Shown here: piece after piece, positions 1 through 11,500 of the stretch
Numbering within the stretch: position 1 is the first letter of the stretch
Layout: each line of letters begins with the position of its first letter
NCBI GenBank assembly: GCA_013399895.1
Contig: VXBA01000881.1
Span: forward strand, 5,368,770 to 5,432,769
DNA length: 64,000 bases
Direction of reading: 5' to 3'
Origin: Serilophus lunatus
Taxonomy: Eukaryota > Chordata > Aves > Passeriformes > Eurylaimidae
Program-made: the position numbers and the translations under genes
Notes under the pieces: model-generated
Seen by the model: only the letters and a program-made list of their open reading frames with translations
Database searches by the model: none
What the model was told of the DNA's origin: nothing

Positions 1-96
1 CCACAGGTAGGGCCGGGCCCCTCCCGAGCCGCCCCCCCCCGGGCTCCTCGCGCCCCCCCGGCGCCGCGGTCACGGCTCTGTGTCCTTGTGTTGCAG

Positions 97-207
97 GCGG
101 CAAATACGTGCCCCGCGCCGTGCTGGTGGACCTGGAGCCCGGCACCATGGACTCGGTGCGCTCGGGGCCCTTCGGGCAGATATTCAGGCCGGACAACTTC
201 GTGTTCG
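97..207 (+). CDS. TUBB4B: TUBB4B coding exon 3
   Basis: Begins after a TTGCAG acceptor and ends at GTTCG|GTGAGT. It encodes the segment from GKYVPRAVLVDLEPGTMDSV to the split glycine after NFVF. It lies in very GC-rich sequence, as expected near the 5' end of a broadly expressed tubulin gene. Confidence 0.95.
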
Positions 208-1624
208 GTGAGTGCGCGGGGGCGGGAGAGCCGCGGGGTGGGGCAGGGCCGGGCACTGCGGGGCTGCCCCGCACATGCTCCGAGGGACCGGCCCCGAGCA
301 CCGGGATGGCGGCTGGGAGCGGCCCCGGGGCGGCCCCAGAGGTCGTTGCTGTTCCCCGTTGCCGTTGCCCCCTCCCCGGCACCGGCGGGAGGAGCGGGGT
401 GGCGGCTGTATCATCGATAATTAATGTTTTGGCTGTGCGGAAGCGCGCCTCTGCCCTCGATCGGATGAAAGCTTTCGCGGGGCTTGATGCTCTTAAGCTT
501 TGCTTGCAAGCAGTAAGCAGGAAGCAATGACCGTAATCTAATACGAAAATGGCTCTTTTCCAGGTCAGAGCGGAGCAGGAAACAACTGGGCAAAGGGCCA
601 TTATACGGAAGGTGCTGAATTGGTCGATTCTGTGTTAGATGTTGTAAGAAAGGAGGCAGAAAGCTGTGATTGTCTCCAGGGCTTTCAGCTTACTCACTCT
701 CTGGGTGGTGGCACAGGCTCTGGCATGGGTACCCTTCTCATCAGCAAAATCCGTGAGGAGTACCCAGACCGAATTATGAATACTTTCAGTGTGGTGCCCT
801 CCCCCAAAGTGTCAGATACCGTAGTAGAGCCCTACAACGCCACGCTCTCGGTGCACCAGCTGGTGGAGAACACGGACGAGACCTACTGCATCGATAACGA
901 GGCGCTGTACGACATTTGCTTCAGGACCCTCAAGCTCACGACCCCCACCTATGGTGACCTGAACCACCTCGTGTCGGCCACCATGAGCGGTGTCACCACC
1001 TGCCTCAGGTTCCCGGGCCAGCTCAACGCTGACCTGCGGAAGCTGGCGGTGAACATGGTGCCCTTCCCTCGCCTGCACTTTTTCATGCCGGGTTTTGCCC
1101 CGCTCACGAGCCGCGGGAGCCAACAGTACCGGGCTCTGACGGTGCCCGAGCTCACCCAGCAGATGTTCGATGCCAAGAACATGATGGCAGCGTGTGACCC
1201 CCGTCACGGCCGCTATCTGACGGTGGCCGCCGTCTTCAGGGGCCGCATGTCCATGAAAGAGGTGGACGAGCAAATGCTCAACGTTCAGAACAAAAACAGC
1301 AGCTATTTTGTTGAGTGGATCCCCAATAACGTTAAGACAGCGGTCTGTGACATCCCGCCTCGCGGCCTCAAAATGTCTGCCACCTTCATTGGCAACAGCA
1401 CGGCTATCCAGGAGCTGTTCAAACGCATTTCTGAGCAGTTCACTGCGATGTTCCGCCGAAAGGCCTTCCTGCACTGGTACACGGGCGAGGGCATGGACGA
1501 GATGGAGTTCACCGAGGCCGAGAGCAACATGAACGACCTGGTGTCTGAGTACCAGCAGTACCAGGATGCCACGGCCGAGGAGGAGGGGGAGTTTGAGGAG
1601 GAGGCTGAGGAGGAGGCGGAATAA
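97..1624 (+). CDS. TUBB4B: Beta-tubulin class IVb (TUBB4B), 3' two exons
   Basis: Beta subunit of the alpha/beta-tubulin dimer, the GTP-binding building block of cytoplasmic and ciliary microtubules. Coding exons are 97-207 and 564-1624, joined GT-AG with a split glycine codon (G|GT). The window opens in the preceding intron, so about 56 N-terminal residues are missing. The exon layout is the usual vertebrate beta-tubulin one, with a large last exon. The tubulin signature GGGTGSG is at about 707-727, and the rest matches vertebrate beta-tubulin almost without change. The isotype-defining acidic tail ends in EGEFEEEAEEEAE, which is class IVb type; class I TUBB ends in a DFGEEAEEEA type. CIMIP2A lies tail-to-tail downstream, as beside human TUBB4B, which supports the isotype call. 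Class IVa (TUBB4A) is the nearest alternative. Confidence 0.95.
208..563 (+). other. TUBB4B: TUBB4B intron 3
   Basis: A 356-base intron bounded by GTGAGT and TTTTCCAG. The first half is GC-rich and continues the promoter-proximal GC-rich tract; the second half is AT-richer. No separate gene or repeat was seen. Confidence 0.9.
564..1624 (+). CDS. TUBB4B: TUBB4B terminal coding exon
   Basis: Encodes residues from QSGAGNNWAKGHY to the TAA at 1622-1624. It carries the nucleotide-binding glycine loop, the intermediate domain, helices H11/H12 and the acidic C-terminal tail. There are no internal stops or frameshifts. Confidence 0.96.
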
Positions 1625-1757
1625 AGCTATGCAGTTTGAACACCTGTAAATTTTGTTTAAAGTTGTATGAACTCTCTCTCATTCAAAAGTTCTGTTTTGT
1701 GTTGTGTTATTATTGCTGTTTCCGAGTCACTCTCAATGCTGTACAGGCACCATTAAA
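1620..1757 (+). terminator. TUBB4B: TUBB4B polyadenylation signals (AATAAA 1620-1625; ATTAAA 1752-1757)
   Basis: AATAAA overlaps the stop codon (last Glu codon plus TAA plus A). The more likely functional signal is ATTAAA at 1752-1757. It is followed by a CA-containing stretch and a GT/CT-rich segment around 1778-1795, giving a 3' UTR of roughly 150 bases. Use of either signal is inferred, not shown. Confidence 0.55.
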
Positions 1758-1779
1758 GCAGTTTTCACAGTGCAAAGCC

Positions 1780-3724
1780 CTGTCTCTGTTCTTTCTGGAA
1801 AGCTGCCCGGGTGCCATTCCCGTAGGTGAGGGCGTACGGGTCCCTGAGGTCTGGAAAAGGGGGAAAAAGGAAAATCAATGGACTTGGCATCAGCACTGCC
1901 ACCTTGGCAACCCCCCTCCCCTGCTGCCCTCAGCCAGGCCATGCCTGTTGTGTCACTGCCATGGTGACGGGGGTGGGGATTGAAGAAACACTGGTTCTTC
2001 CCATAGGATCAGGTACTGCTGGAGAGGGACACCCTTGACTTGGAGCATGGAATTAGCTCTGGGCTGTATCTAAATTTAGGGCCCTGCGTGTGGCCTGTTG
2101 GAGCCCCACAGGGCTGAGCAGCTGCTGCTGGGCTGGATGGGCAGGGGCTGCCCGGCCATGAAACGGTGCCAGCGAGTGCCCCGACAGTGGGGGTGCCCCT
2201 GGGCTGATCCAGCTCCTGAGCACTGCAAACCCAGAAGGGAGCTGGGCCTGGCCCGGGAGTGCTGGGGACAGGTGACACCAGAGCTGTGCCATGCACTGCA
2301 CGGCTGCAGTCACTCCTAAAAAGCCCTGATGGGGCTTTGGGAATCGGGGGTTACTGCAGCCCCTGCTTCGGGGGTGACCTGGGCACCTGATGGTGTCTGA
2401 CACTCACTTTATGTAATGAAAACTCTCCATTAACACAGCACATTCTTACTGTGGGAACAGTTCATGTGTTCTGTGTCACCCAAAGGGACAAAGCTGGACA
2501 GGAGGGAACCGCTGAAGAGGTTCTGGTCAGCGTTCTACACTGTAACCGCTTTTGTTTAAAGGGTTTCTGTCTTAATTAATTCCCTCCACCCAGAGCAGGA
2601 CTGGTTGGAGCAGTTAAAACTCTGCTGAGTGTGGTGGCTCCTGGGGCAGGGAAGTGGGAATGTCTGGGGAGCAGGGCCCTGTGTCAGACCTGCACAGAAC
2701 AGGCTGCAGGGGGAAAGATGGCAACACATTCCTAACGCCTCAGTTAACTGAGGAGTTGATTTTTGCCCTTGATTTTAGAGTGGGTTTTTCTTCCTGACTG
2801 GCTGGGTGTTAAACTGGGCTTTTCCTGCATGGCTTTGCCAGGCCCTAAAGCCACACTCACTGCCTCAACATTCTCCTCTGTGGGCTCAACTCCTGCATCA
2901 GCCACAGCCCAGCCCTGCCAGGATTGTTCTCCCACTCCCACCACATTTTACACCTTTTCCCATTTTCCCCTCTGCACTGCAGGAAGGACAAGCCATGAAT
3001 TTGGTTCTTCCTAGCTGAGCTCCAGCATTTCCCACCCACGTTACTGAGCTGTGACCATACACAGCAATATATTAGCTGCTGATTTGTTGACTTTTTCGCC
3101 TTAATGGTTTCAGGAGTACATGCACACCTTCCCCTTACACAGGAAATTGCTCCAGATTTCTCCTTTTAGCAGCACCAAGACCTGAGAGGGATCAGGCAAG
3201 TGCCCATCCTGATGGACAATCCTATTTTCCTGCTCTTTTTGTGCCTTCAACCCCTTTGTATCATCTACCTTTTTGCTTTTGTTATCAGACTTTAAGCCTT
3301 TTAGAACAGAATCCCCTGTGACAGGTGGGGTGTCACTGAACTCCTGCCTCAGTGGGGGGGTGGTGGCTGGAACCATGCCCCTGGCAGTGGGAATTCTGGC
3401 TCTCCCACAGACAGGCACAGCTCCAGCACCTCGGCACAGACTGGAAAAGAATCTCCTCCCTGTGTGGGACATTCCAGTAACTTCACTGCCACTCCAGCTG
3501 GTAACAGCACTATTTAACCCAGTAATTAGTGACTTTCTTTTCACTCAGCTGATAAACTTACGGGGTACAGAGCCTGTGTAGGCAGGTTTCAGCCCTTCAC
3601 TGGTGTAAATCTTGGTTTCTGGCCAGTGTGTGAGTGGAAACTTCCTGCCCAAGGTGAAAGGTGGGCTGCTTTTCAAAAGCTGAAAAACAACAAAAAAACC
3701 CACCAAAAAACCAACGTGAAACGG
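1780..3724. other. Gene-free interval between TUBB4B and CIMIP2A 3' ends
   Basis: About 1.9 kb between the TUBB4B 3' end and the putative CIMIP2A polyadenylation signal. The open frames here are short, have no recognisable domain and share no splice phase with either neighbour. No CR1 or SINE was recognised. Confidence 0.6.
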
Positions 3725-3730
3725 TTTATT
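3725..3730 (-). terminator. CIMIP2A: Putative CIMIP2A polyadenylation signal (AATAAA on minus strand)
   Basis: TTTATT on the + strand reads AATAAA on the minus strand. It is followed on the minus strand by a T-rich tract after a short gap. It lies about 135 bases past the stop codon of the tentative last exon, a plausible 3' UTR length. Confidence 0.4.
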
Positions 3731-3864
3731 TTAAAACATACTATTTTTACCAAAGTCATGTGCTTTGACTCCACATTACATCAAATATTTAAGCCAACAT
3801 AATGCAATTCTCTTTCCAGTCCTGCTTTCTTCTAATTAAAAGCTACATTGCATCTCCCCTTTTT

Positions 3865-3978
3865 TCACTCCTTAATTCTTTTCTCCTGGCAGGTGTTTGG
3901 CAGCAGCCCCTGCCAGTTCATGCCCAGTGGCCAGAGCAAGTCCTGGCCTGGGTACAAATCCTCAGGATCTCTGCAGAC
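3865..3978 (-). CDS. CIMIP2A: Tentative CIMIP2A last exon
   Basis: A phase-0 open segment beginning VCRDPEDLYPGQDLLWPL and ending in a TGA at 3867-3865. Only weak spacing similarity to the human end (RNP...GE.L...WP...QGLIP) supports it. The acceptor (ATCCAAG) lacks a good pyrimidine tract. Its place just before an AATAAA is consistent with a terminal exon. If correct, the third FYxGFIP repeat is truncated. Confidence 0.28.
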   Translation of the reverse strand, partial: VCRDPEDLYPGQDLLWPLGMNWQGLLPNTCQEKRIKE

Positions 3979-4936
3979 CTTGGATATCATCCTATCAACC
4001 CCAAATCCCAAATGTCTCCTGCTCCTGCTTTGCTGTCCTGTGAGCCACAACCTGCACACCTGTGCTTGGGTTTTACCCCTTCCATTGGTTCTGTGTTTCC
4101 AGGAGTGATTAAGTGAGTAATTCCCAGACCAGGAGGAGCAGGGAGGGGGTTTTAACTGAATCATCGGGAAGCATCCCTGCCCCCCGAGGCCGGAGCCAGG
4201 TGAGGGACTGGGCAGGAGGGTGGGTGTCACAACCCTACAGCCACGGAAGCCCTAAAGGTGTCCCTGGAGCTGTGCCACCCCCTCGGTGGGCAGGGGATGG
4301 GGGGCACGGAGCCCTTTGTGGCTGTGCCGGAGCCGTGGCTGCAGCTCCTCGCACAGCCCTGCAGAGAGAGGATTGTGCTGTTTTGCCTGATGCAGGCAGG
4401 GAGCAATGATCCGTGGCACATCCCGGCACGTCACCTAGGGCAACAGAGATTTAGGGCAGAAGATTAGAGGCTGGAAGTCAGAAGCCATCTTAGGTAGAAT
4501 TGCGGTGTGATTGTGTGTTCAGTGTGTCTGTTCCTCCAGTGCTGCCGAGCGAGCCTGGATTCCGCTGAATCCTGACACCTCCCTCCCTGATTCACTGCGT
4601 GGCACTGCAGGGGCAGAAAGGCACGTTTAGTTCGGGTAATGCCTGGGTTTTGTTCTGTTTGCTCCATTTCAATTCCTATTCACGGCAGCAGGGAAGGAGG
4701 AGGAAGGGAATCGCAGGGAAACACATCTCAGCCAAAGCACGACGCTGCCCTGCGCGCTCGGCCCTGCCGCTCTCCCCGCTGACTCATTTCTTCCCAGCTG
4801 ATTTCTCGGAGCTGGGGATCCTCAATCTTGGGGTTTTTTCCTACATCAGACTCTACATCAGACCCATATGCTCTGGGATGAAGGCAGGGCAGTGGATCCT
4901 GGGGACCTCACCGGGGCTGGACCGGCGAGGCTGCTG

Positions 4937-5266
4937 CATCCCAGGGATGTCACTGCACCCTGGGGGATCTCACTGCATCCCAGGGATCGTCACTGCATCC
5001 CGGGGAATCTCACTGCATCCCAGGGATCGTCACTGCATCCCAAGGATCGTCACTGCATCCCAGGGATCTCACTGCATCTCAGGGGATGTCACTGCATCCC
5101 AGAGATCTCACTGCATCCCGGGGGATCTCACTGCATCCCGGAGGATCTCACTGCATCCCGGGGGATGTCACTGCATCCCGGAGGATCTCACTGCAACCCG
5201 GAGGATCTCACTGCATCCCAGGGATCGTCACTGCATCCCGGGGGATCTCACTGCATCCCGGGGGTA
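4937..5266. repeat. 20-bp minisatellite, about 16 copies
   Basis: Imperfect tandem copies of a 20-21 base unit, TCACTGCATCCCGGGGGATC and variants (CCCAGGGATCG, CCCGGAGGATC). They lie downstream of CIMIP2A exon 5, in its last intron if the tentative exon 6 is real. The repeat is stop-free in all three forward frames, so it generates long but spurious open frames. Confidence 0.93.
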
Positions 5267-5875
5267 ATAAGGAATGTGTAGCTTTGAATACAAACTCTTA
5301 ACTGCTGTGGGAGGGATCTCATTTTCCCCGTGCAGGAGCATTAATGTGACATCGTAAGGGAGCTCTTTCAGCAAGGGGACGACAGAGTTTTTTTCAGCAG
5401 GGATATTTCTGCATCCTTCCCAAAAGCAGGAGAAAGAAGATCGAGATCCCTTTAAGACAAATAGTGTTAGTAAAGGAAAAAGCCTTACAACCAATTAAAA
5501 GGGAGACATGTCCACCCAAGCAGCACAGGAAGCCATCCAGCGCTGCCATCCAGATGGAGAAGATATATTCTTTAAGGGAAGTTCAGAGAGCTACATCCTG
5601 TATTTCTGCACTCAGAGCAACATTTTTAACAGCCACCCTTGACCCAGCCTTCAATAGATTTGCTTAATCCTTTCATGTACTCATTTATCCTCCCTTAATG
5701 TCCCGAGGAAACAAGTTACAGAATTTAATCGCCCGTGTTTGGGGTTTTTTCAACATTACCTAATAGAGTTGGATTTTGCTTGTACTTACAACTCAGTTCT
5801 GATCCTACAACTGAAAATTCAGGTGGGTCAGCACCAACATCATGCACATTGTTATTTCAATAATATTGAATCTAC

Positions 5876-5970
5876 CTGGTGGCAGTCAAATTCCTTTACT
5901 GCTTTCCTCACACCTGGGAGGTAGGTCAGACCACTATTGTTGGTGAAGCAGGGGATGAATCCAGCGTACC
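5876..5970 (-). CDS. CIMIP2A: CIMIP2A coding exon 5
   Basis: Acceptor TCCTCCAAAG, donor CACCAG|GTAGAT. Encodes GYAGFIPCFTNNSGLTYL and onward to KEFDCHQ, matching the human GYAGFVP...DEFD region. Reading through the donor adds VDSILLK and a stop, so a short isoform ending here is possible. Confidence 0.8.
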
Positions 5971-8526
5971 CTTTGGAGGAAGATAAGAGAGAACATTTCC
6001 TGCTTGAGAACACACACATCATTCAAGGATCAACCAGTCTAGAAATGGAAGAGCCTGGGATGAATTTGAAACCTCAGAGTACAGGGAGGAAAAATTAAAC
6101 CATTTAAATTACAAAATTAGCTCTTACATGTGCAGTATCTTCTCTGGAAAAGGCTTTTTTCTTGTGATTCCCAAGGAAAATGCAGGGGGCTGAACTGATT
6201 TTTGTTGGTCTCCATGAGGTATGGAGGAACCATTCCATTTCCTTACAGTCTTTTCTTTACGTCAACAGCTTTTTCATGTTCTCTCTCATTTTAATGCACA
6301 TTCAGGGGCCGATAACCAGGTGTCCAACCTTTCTTCCTCATCTGCTCTGCACATCCAACAGATTTCCAGAACAGAAACTTTATAAAGTCTAAAACTACAT
6401 AAAACATGGCCACGTCTGGCCAGTGCCTCTGAGTTTTCCCCATGGGGGTGACATGATTTCTTCTGAATCCTTGTGCTGCACATGACCCCCCTCTCTTTTA
6501 CCTAAAGTGACTTTCTGTCGGATGGCATTTGGAATTGGCAGTATTGGCAGTGGATCTTGTTGCTCCTCATATGGGATTTCAGCCCCTCCTGGCAGTGTCA
6601 CACCTCCAGTTTGTAGCAGCTTAAAATGAAAGGAGAAATACAGAACCAGTAAAACCCTCTTCTTCCTTTGGCTCCATTGCTTAAATCACTGCCAGAACCT
6701 GGGAAAGGCAACTGCCATTTCCAGTTCTCCCCTGCTTTACATTAGGAGCTACTCCAAGGATTTCTGGTAAAGTCAAATTACTGGATGAGCAAGTAGTAGA
6801 CCTTGCAGAGACCTTTGCAAAATCCCCATGGAGAGCAAGGGGAGCTTTGGGCACTGAGCTCATCTGTAAATCTCTTTCTGAGGACAAGGAGCAGGAATGC
6901 CCCTTCCTGGGATTTATATCCAAGCCAGCTTTTGACTCCATACGTCAAACCTCTAATCTCTGCCTTCAGAGGATTTGCAGAGCCACTGAAAACGTGACAG
7001 ATGCTGTTGCTGCTCTGCAGGAGATAAAAGCCCCAAACATGTTGTACAGAGTGACACCCACTGTGCCAAGAACAGCCCCCAGCTCCACAGGCACATCCCA
7101 GGACTTGTGTGTGAACGAGGGATAACGATGGTGGGAAATTCGGGTGGGGGCAGATACAGGATCAGCAACCCATCAGGTTTCCAAAGGTGCAGGAGGAGGA
7201 GGAGGGTGGAATCAGGGCTCCCAGGGCACCCAAAGGCAGCGCGAGCCTGGCTGCCCAACCCAGTTTAAAACGAGATCCGGCAGCTGGGATGAAATCCAAA
7301 CCCAACCAAATGAGAAGCGCTTTTGATTAGGAACCACAACTAACGATTAAAACAATTTCCAGGAGGATGTAGTAGATTTGCTACTGCTGCAAACATCGGC
7401 GCGTCCGACCTTTCCCTACAGAGCCCCCTAAACCCACCCACACCCCCACCCCTCACCCCCAACTCACCGCCCTGCTCCGCTCGCAGGGCCCGCAGAGCTG
7501 CCCGGCTCCGGTCCCTATTCCCTGGCAGCAGCCTGAGGGTACCACGGACAGCAGCCTCTCCCTCTCGGCAGCCGTGGGACGGAGGCCGAGTCCCCCCGGG
7601 CCCCCCAGGTCCAGCCACGTGCGGCGGGCACCGGGCGCGGCCGTGTCCGGGGGGCGCTGCCAGTGCGTGGGGCTGATGTGAGCCGGGAACGGCTCGTCCT
7701 CCAGCTCGGGCCCGATGACCAGCTCAGGAGAGGTTGCAGTGGCATCATACGGGGTGTATCCTGCGGGACAGACACCGGGTTAGCAGAGAGGAGAGGCCCG
7801 GGGAGGATGAGGGTTCCACGGCGCTGGAGCCTCCGTAGGAAAGGGAAGGAGCGTGGCGGGTGACAGGGGAGTTGGAAGGGAGTGGAAGGGTCGTAGGGTT
7901 CGTTCCTTGTTTATCCTGTGGGCTGTGAGAGCTGTGAGCACCATCCAGAAAACCTGCACTGCAACACCCCTGCAGCTGCAACATCCCTGCAGCTGCAACA
8001 CCCCTGCAGCTGCACATCTGGACTGAATGTCTGTTCTGAACACACCCGTACAAATAAAAGTTAAAGAACTTAACACTTATTCCAAGCATCACCTGAACTA
8101 AACTATTGTCAGCCAAGCTGTAAAGAAGGGAGATGAGCTCAGTTGCTCAAAGCATGGTGTTGATAGCACCAAGGTTGTGGGTTCCATCCCTGTACAGGCT
8201 GTTCACTTAAGAGCCGGACTGGATGATCCTTGTGGGTCCCTTCTGACTCAGAATATTCTGTGATTCTGTGAAAAACCCCTCTGTATCCTCAACTCCCTGT
8301 GGCTGTGTCAGCTCACCCAAAACACAGCCTCCCCAAGGAATTCTTGCCCTGGCACTCCTGCTGCTCATCAAAGAAAGGATCTGCTGTAACACTGTATGGA
8401 AAACATTGATTTGACATCCAGCACATGCTAAATATCTCCACTGTGGATTAGGGACAGAGCCCTGTGGCTTGAGATTCTGCAGGGACCAGCTGAGCTTGGC
8501 AACTTTTGTCTGAATTTCCCTTAAAC

Positions 8527-8568
<42 letters not shown>

Positions 8569-11500
8569 TGATGTGGCTCCCCAGGTGTCCCAGACCAGGC
8601 ACTTCCTTGAGCTCTGTGCCAGCAGTGAAGCCCATTCCTCCCTCCCTGGTGGTTCCAGAGGAGGATCACTCTTACAACCCCACAACCACCTTCTCCTTAC
8701 TGGAAAGCACTCACTACGTCAGCCTTGTCTTTTTTAAACAAACCAAATTCCTTCCATTTTTATGCTCATAGGTCATTATTTTTCCACCCTCTGGTCTTCA
8801 CAGCCTTCCTCTGACCTCCTCTTGGGATGACATCTGCATCCCACTGCAAAGCCCCAGGGATGAGGCACTGTCTCCCAGCAAAGGCTCCCTCTGGAGAGAG
8901 TCAGTTCATCTGCAGTGCTGCAGTAATGGTTGGACTTGATGATCTTAAGAGCTTATTTCCAACCTGAATGATTCCACAATTTCTAGGGAATTACAGTGCA
9001 GAACAAAATTTTCCCCTTTCCACAAGATGGGCATTTAGGTTTGCAATCTGCCCATAACTGTGTGGTACAATATATACAACTTTGGGAAGTAGATATAATA
9101 TGATCTATGTAAGTGAATTATGAAGTGTCCAAGCCCGAAACAAAATCCCTGATGAAAGTGATTTTTCAATCCAGTGTGCAAATTTTAGAACACAATTTGT
9201 CTTATTTTTTTACTTCATTATTAATGAGAATGTTGCATTTACTCTCTTTCTCCCACAAACCAAAGGAAAACTTAAATTGCTTTGTACTTAAGAAATCCAT
9301 ATGAACTCCTTTTTATGACTCTGGGTTTTGCCAACTGATTGATTCAGAAAGGCTGCACAGTGAGGCACTAAATGAAAAGCCAGGAGAGCTCATTTGATTT
9401 GAGTAAATATCCCCATTTTCAGGACAGGCTCCTGGGGAGTGGACTTGGCCTGTGCCAGAACCTCATCAATGCCAACACAGAGGATTCAGCACAACCCTGG
9501 CTGATATCATGGAATCACAGAATTTCCTGAGCCGGAAGGAACGTCCAAGGATCATCCAGTCCAACCCCTGGCCCTGCACAGACACCCCAACAATCCCACC
9601 CTGTCCCTGCTGTCCAAACCCTCCTGGAGCTCTGGCAGCCTTGGGGCCGTGCCCAAACCCTGGGGAGCCTGGGCAGTGCCCAACCACCCTCTGGGGGAAG
9701 GACCTTTGCCTGAGATCCAACCTGACCCTGCCCTGACACAGCTCCAGCCCTTTCTGATCACTGGAGGGAAATCCCCAACCAGCAGAGCCTGATCTCACTT
9801 GCAGCAAGAAAACAAGGGAATCAACTGATAAAAACCAGCAAAGTACTTGGTGCCCACCAAGGAGGCTTCACCAAAACCAGACCTGGAGAAAAAGTCTTGA
9901 GACCAACTTTGCTGAAGGTGACCACAGGCCCAACGCTGCCATGGGCTCTGATCTCCATCCTGTGAAGCACCCAGGACACCAGGCAGCACCCAGAAGGGTT
10001 TAAGGGGTGGCACAGCGACAGCTGGACAGCAGGAGCTGTTGGTGGGGAGTCACCAGCTCATCAAGGAATGGCTCCCCATGGCCACCTTCTCCAGCATCTC
10101 ACTAACGAGCAGCAAACGTGAGGGGATGAGGAGACAAGGAGGGTAAGGGCAGGATAATGAGAGAGAGCAACTAGGTCAACTGGTTAGTTGGGTCTGTCCA
10201 AACTCTATTTTAGTCCAAGGAAATGCAAATTTAAATGTCCAGGGATGAAGCCTGTAAATACCACCTGCATGGTCGAGACCTGGATCCTGAAAAACAGGGC
10301 CAGGAGGAACAGGGAGGCCAAAAGTTTGCAAGGAGCTACACAGCATGAATTCCCAGGGAGAAATGAGCAAGCTACAATTTGGTGTGGCCATTCCTGGGGA
10401 CATAAAGACCCAGATCCCACATGGGCATGTTTTCCCTGTGTTCAGGATGAAGAAGACTCAATCCTACTGTCCAGGGCATCCACAACAGCTACAGCTCAGC
10501 CACAGGGGGTAGGTCATGGCAGAGGGACTGACCAGGACCACAGGGCACCTCTGCTGTGCCCTGGTTTGGATCTGCTCAGCAGGAACCAGACACTCTGCCC
10601 CAAAGGGCTGGGATTTGTAGGAGATTCCTGCAAATCCTCAGCACTGGGAATCTACATGAGCATGTCTGATGGAGGAGATGGGGCCCATTAACAAAACTGG
10701 GGAAGGGAAAGAAAGGGAGAGGATGGAAAAGGAAGGCACAGGAACCCTTCTGCTGAGCTGAGGAGCAGCAAGAGGCAAAAATCAATCACAGGCTGTAGGA
10801 GCTCAGAGCAGAGTGAGCTTTGAACAAGCTGGGAAAGGATCAGAGGTTGGAGAGCCAGTGTTCCCCAGAAAGGTGGATTTTAGCCTGTGGAATTGTGCTG
10901 GCTTTGGATGAGTTAGAGATCATTTTCTCTGTAGTAGCTAATATAAGCCATGTTTTGGATTTGTGAGCAAGTGGCTGCGTGGGGTTTAACTCAACCAGGG
11001 TTAAACCACAACAGGAATCTTGGAAGAGTTGGGAGTGAGTTCATAATAAGCCATAAAATCACTTGTCTTCATTTAACTAAAGATAACCTGGGAACTAAAA
11101 CTCTACTGGACACCAGTGTGAGAAGACAAATCCTCAAGAGCTGAGGCCGAGAGCTCCAGCTCCTCTGCTACACCAGAGCTAGAATTGCTCCAAGGAAAAT
11201 ATCCCACTTCACCCAGGAGCCTACCAAGGATGGGCACAGACCCTGAGCTCACCAGCAGGTCCATTCTGGTGAAGGGAGGAGACCCGGGCTCTGCTCACCT
11301 GAGCGCCCGAGGATGGAACTGAACTCGTCGATGGTGCTCTGCTTGTGCAGTGGTGCCAGCACAGAGCGAGGGCTCTTCCTCACTGAAGGGTCCAGCAGCA
11401 CATCGTGGGTGGCTCTGCCATAGGTCTTTCCAAACCTGAAGGCGTACTGAGGGATGTAGCCCCCATAGCTGAGGAGGAAACCAAAGCAGAACCGTCACTG

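Noticed and set aside
812..1474. 220-codon open frame on the minus strand
   Set aside because: It is the antisense shadow of the highly conserved, GC-rich tubulin exon.
97..1624. Class I TUBB, which would make the locus the 6p21 MHC region and the receptor plain DDR1
   Set aside because: The tail ending EGEFEEEAEEEAE is class IVb type, and the convergent neighbour is a FAM166A-like gene, the arrangement of human 9q34.3.
4599..5301. Forward open frames of 222, 137 and 71 codons with repeated HPGG/HCIP peptides
   Set aside because: They are produced by the stop-free 20-bp minisatellite, appear in all three frames at once, and lack splice or codon-use support.
8128..8202. Possible tRNA-Ile gene
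   Set aside because: The tRNA-like head has lost several conserved positions and runs directly into a CR1 tail, so it is a SINE.
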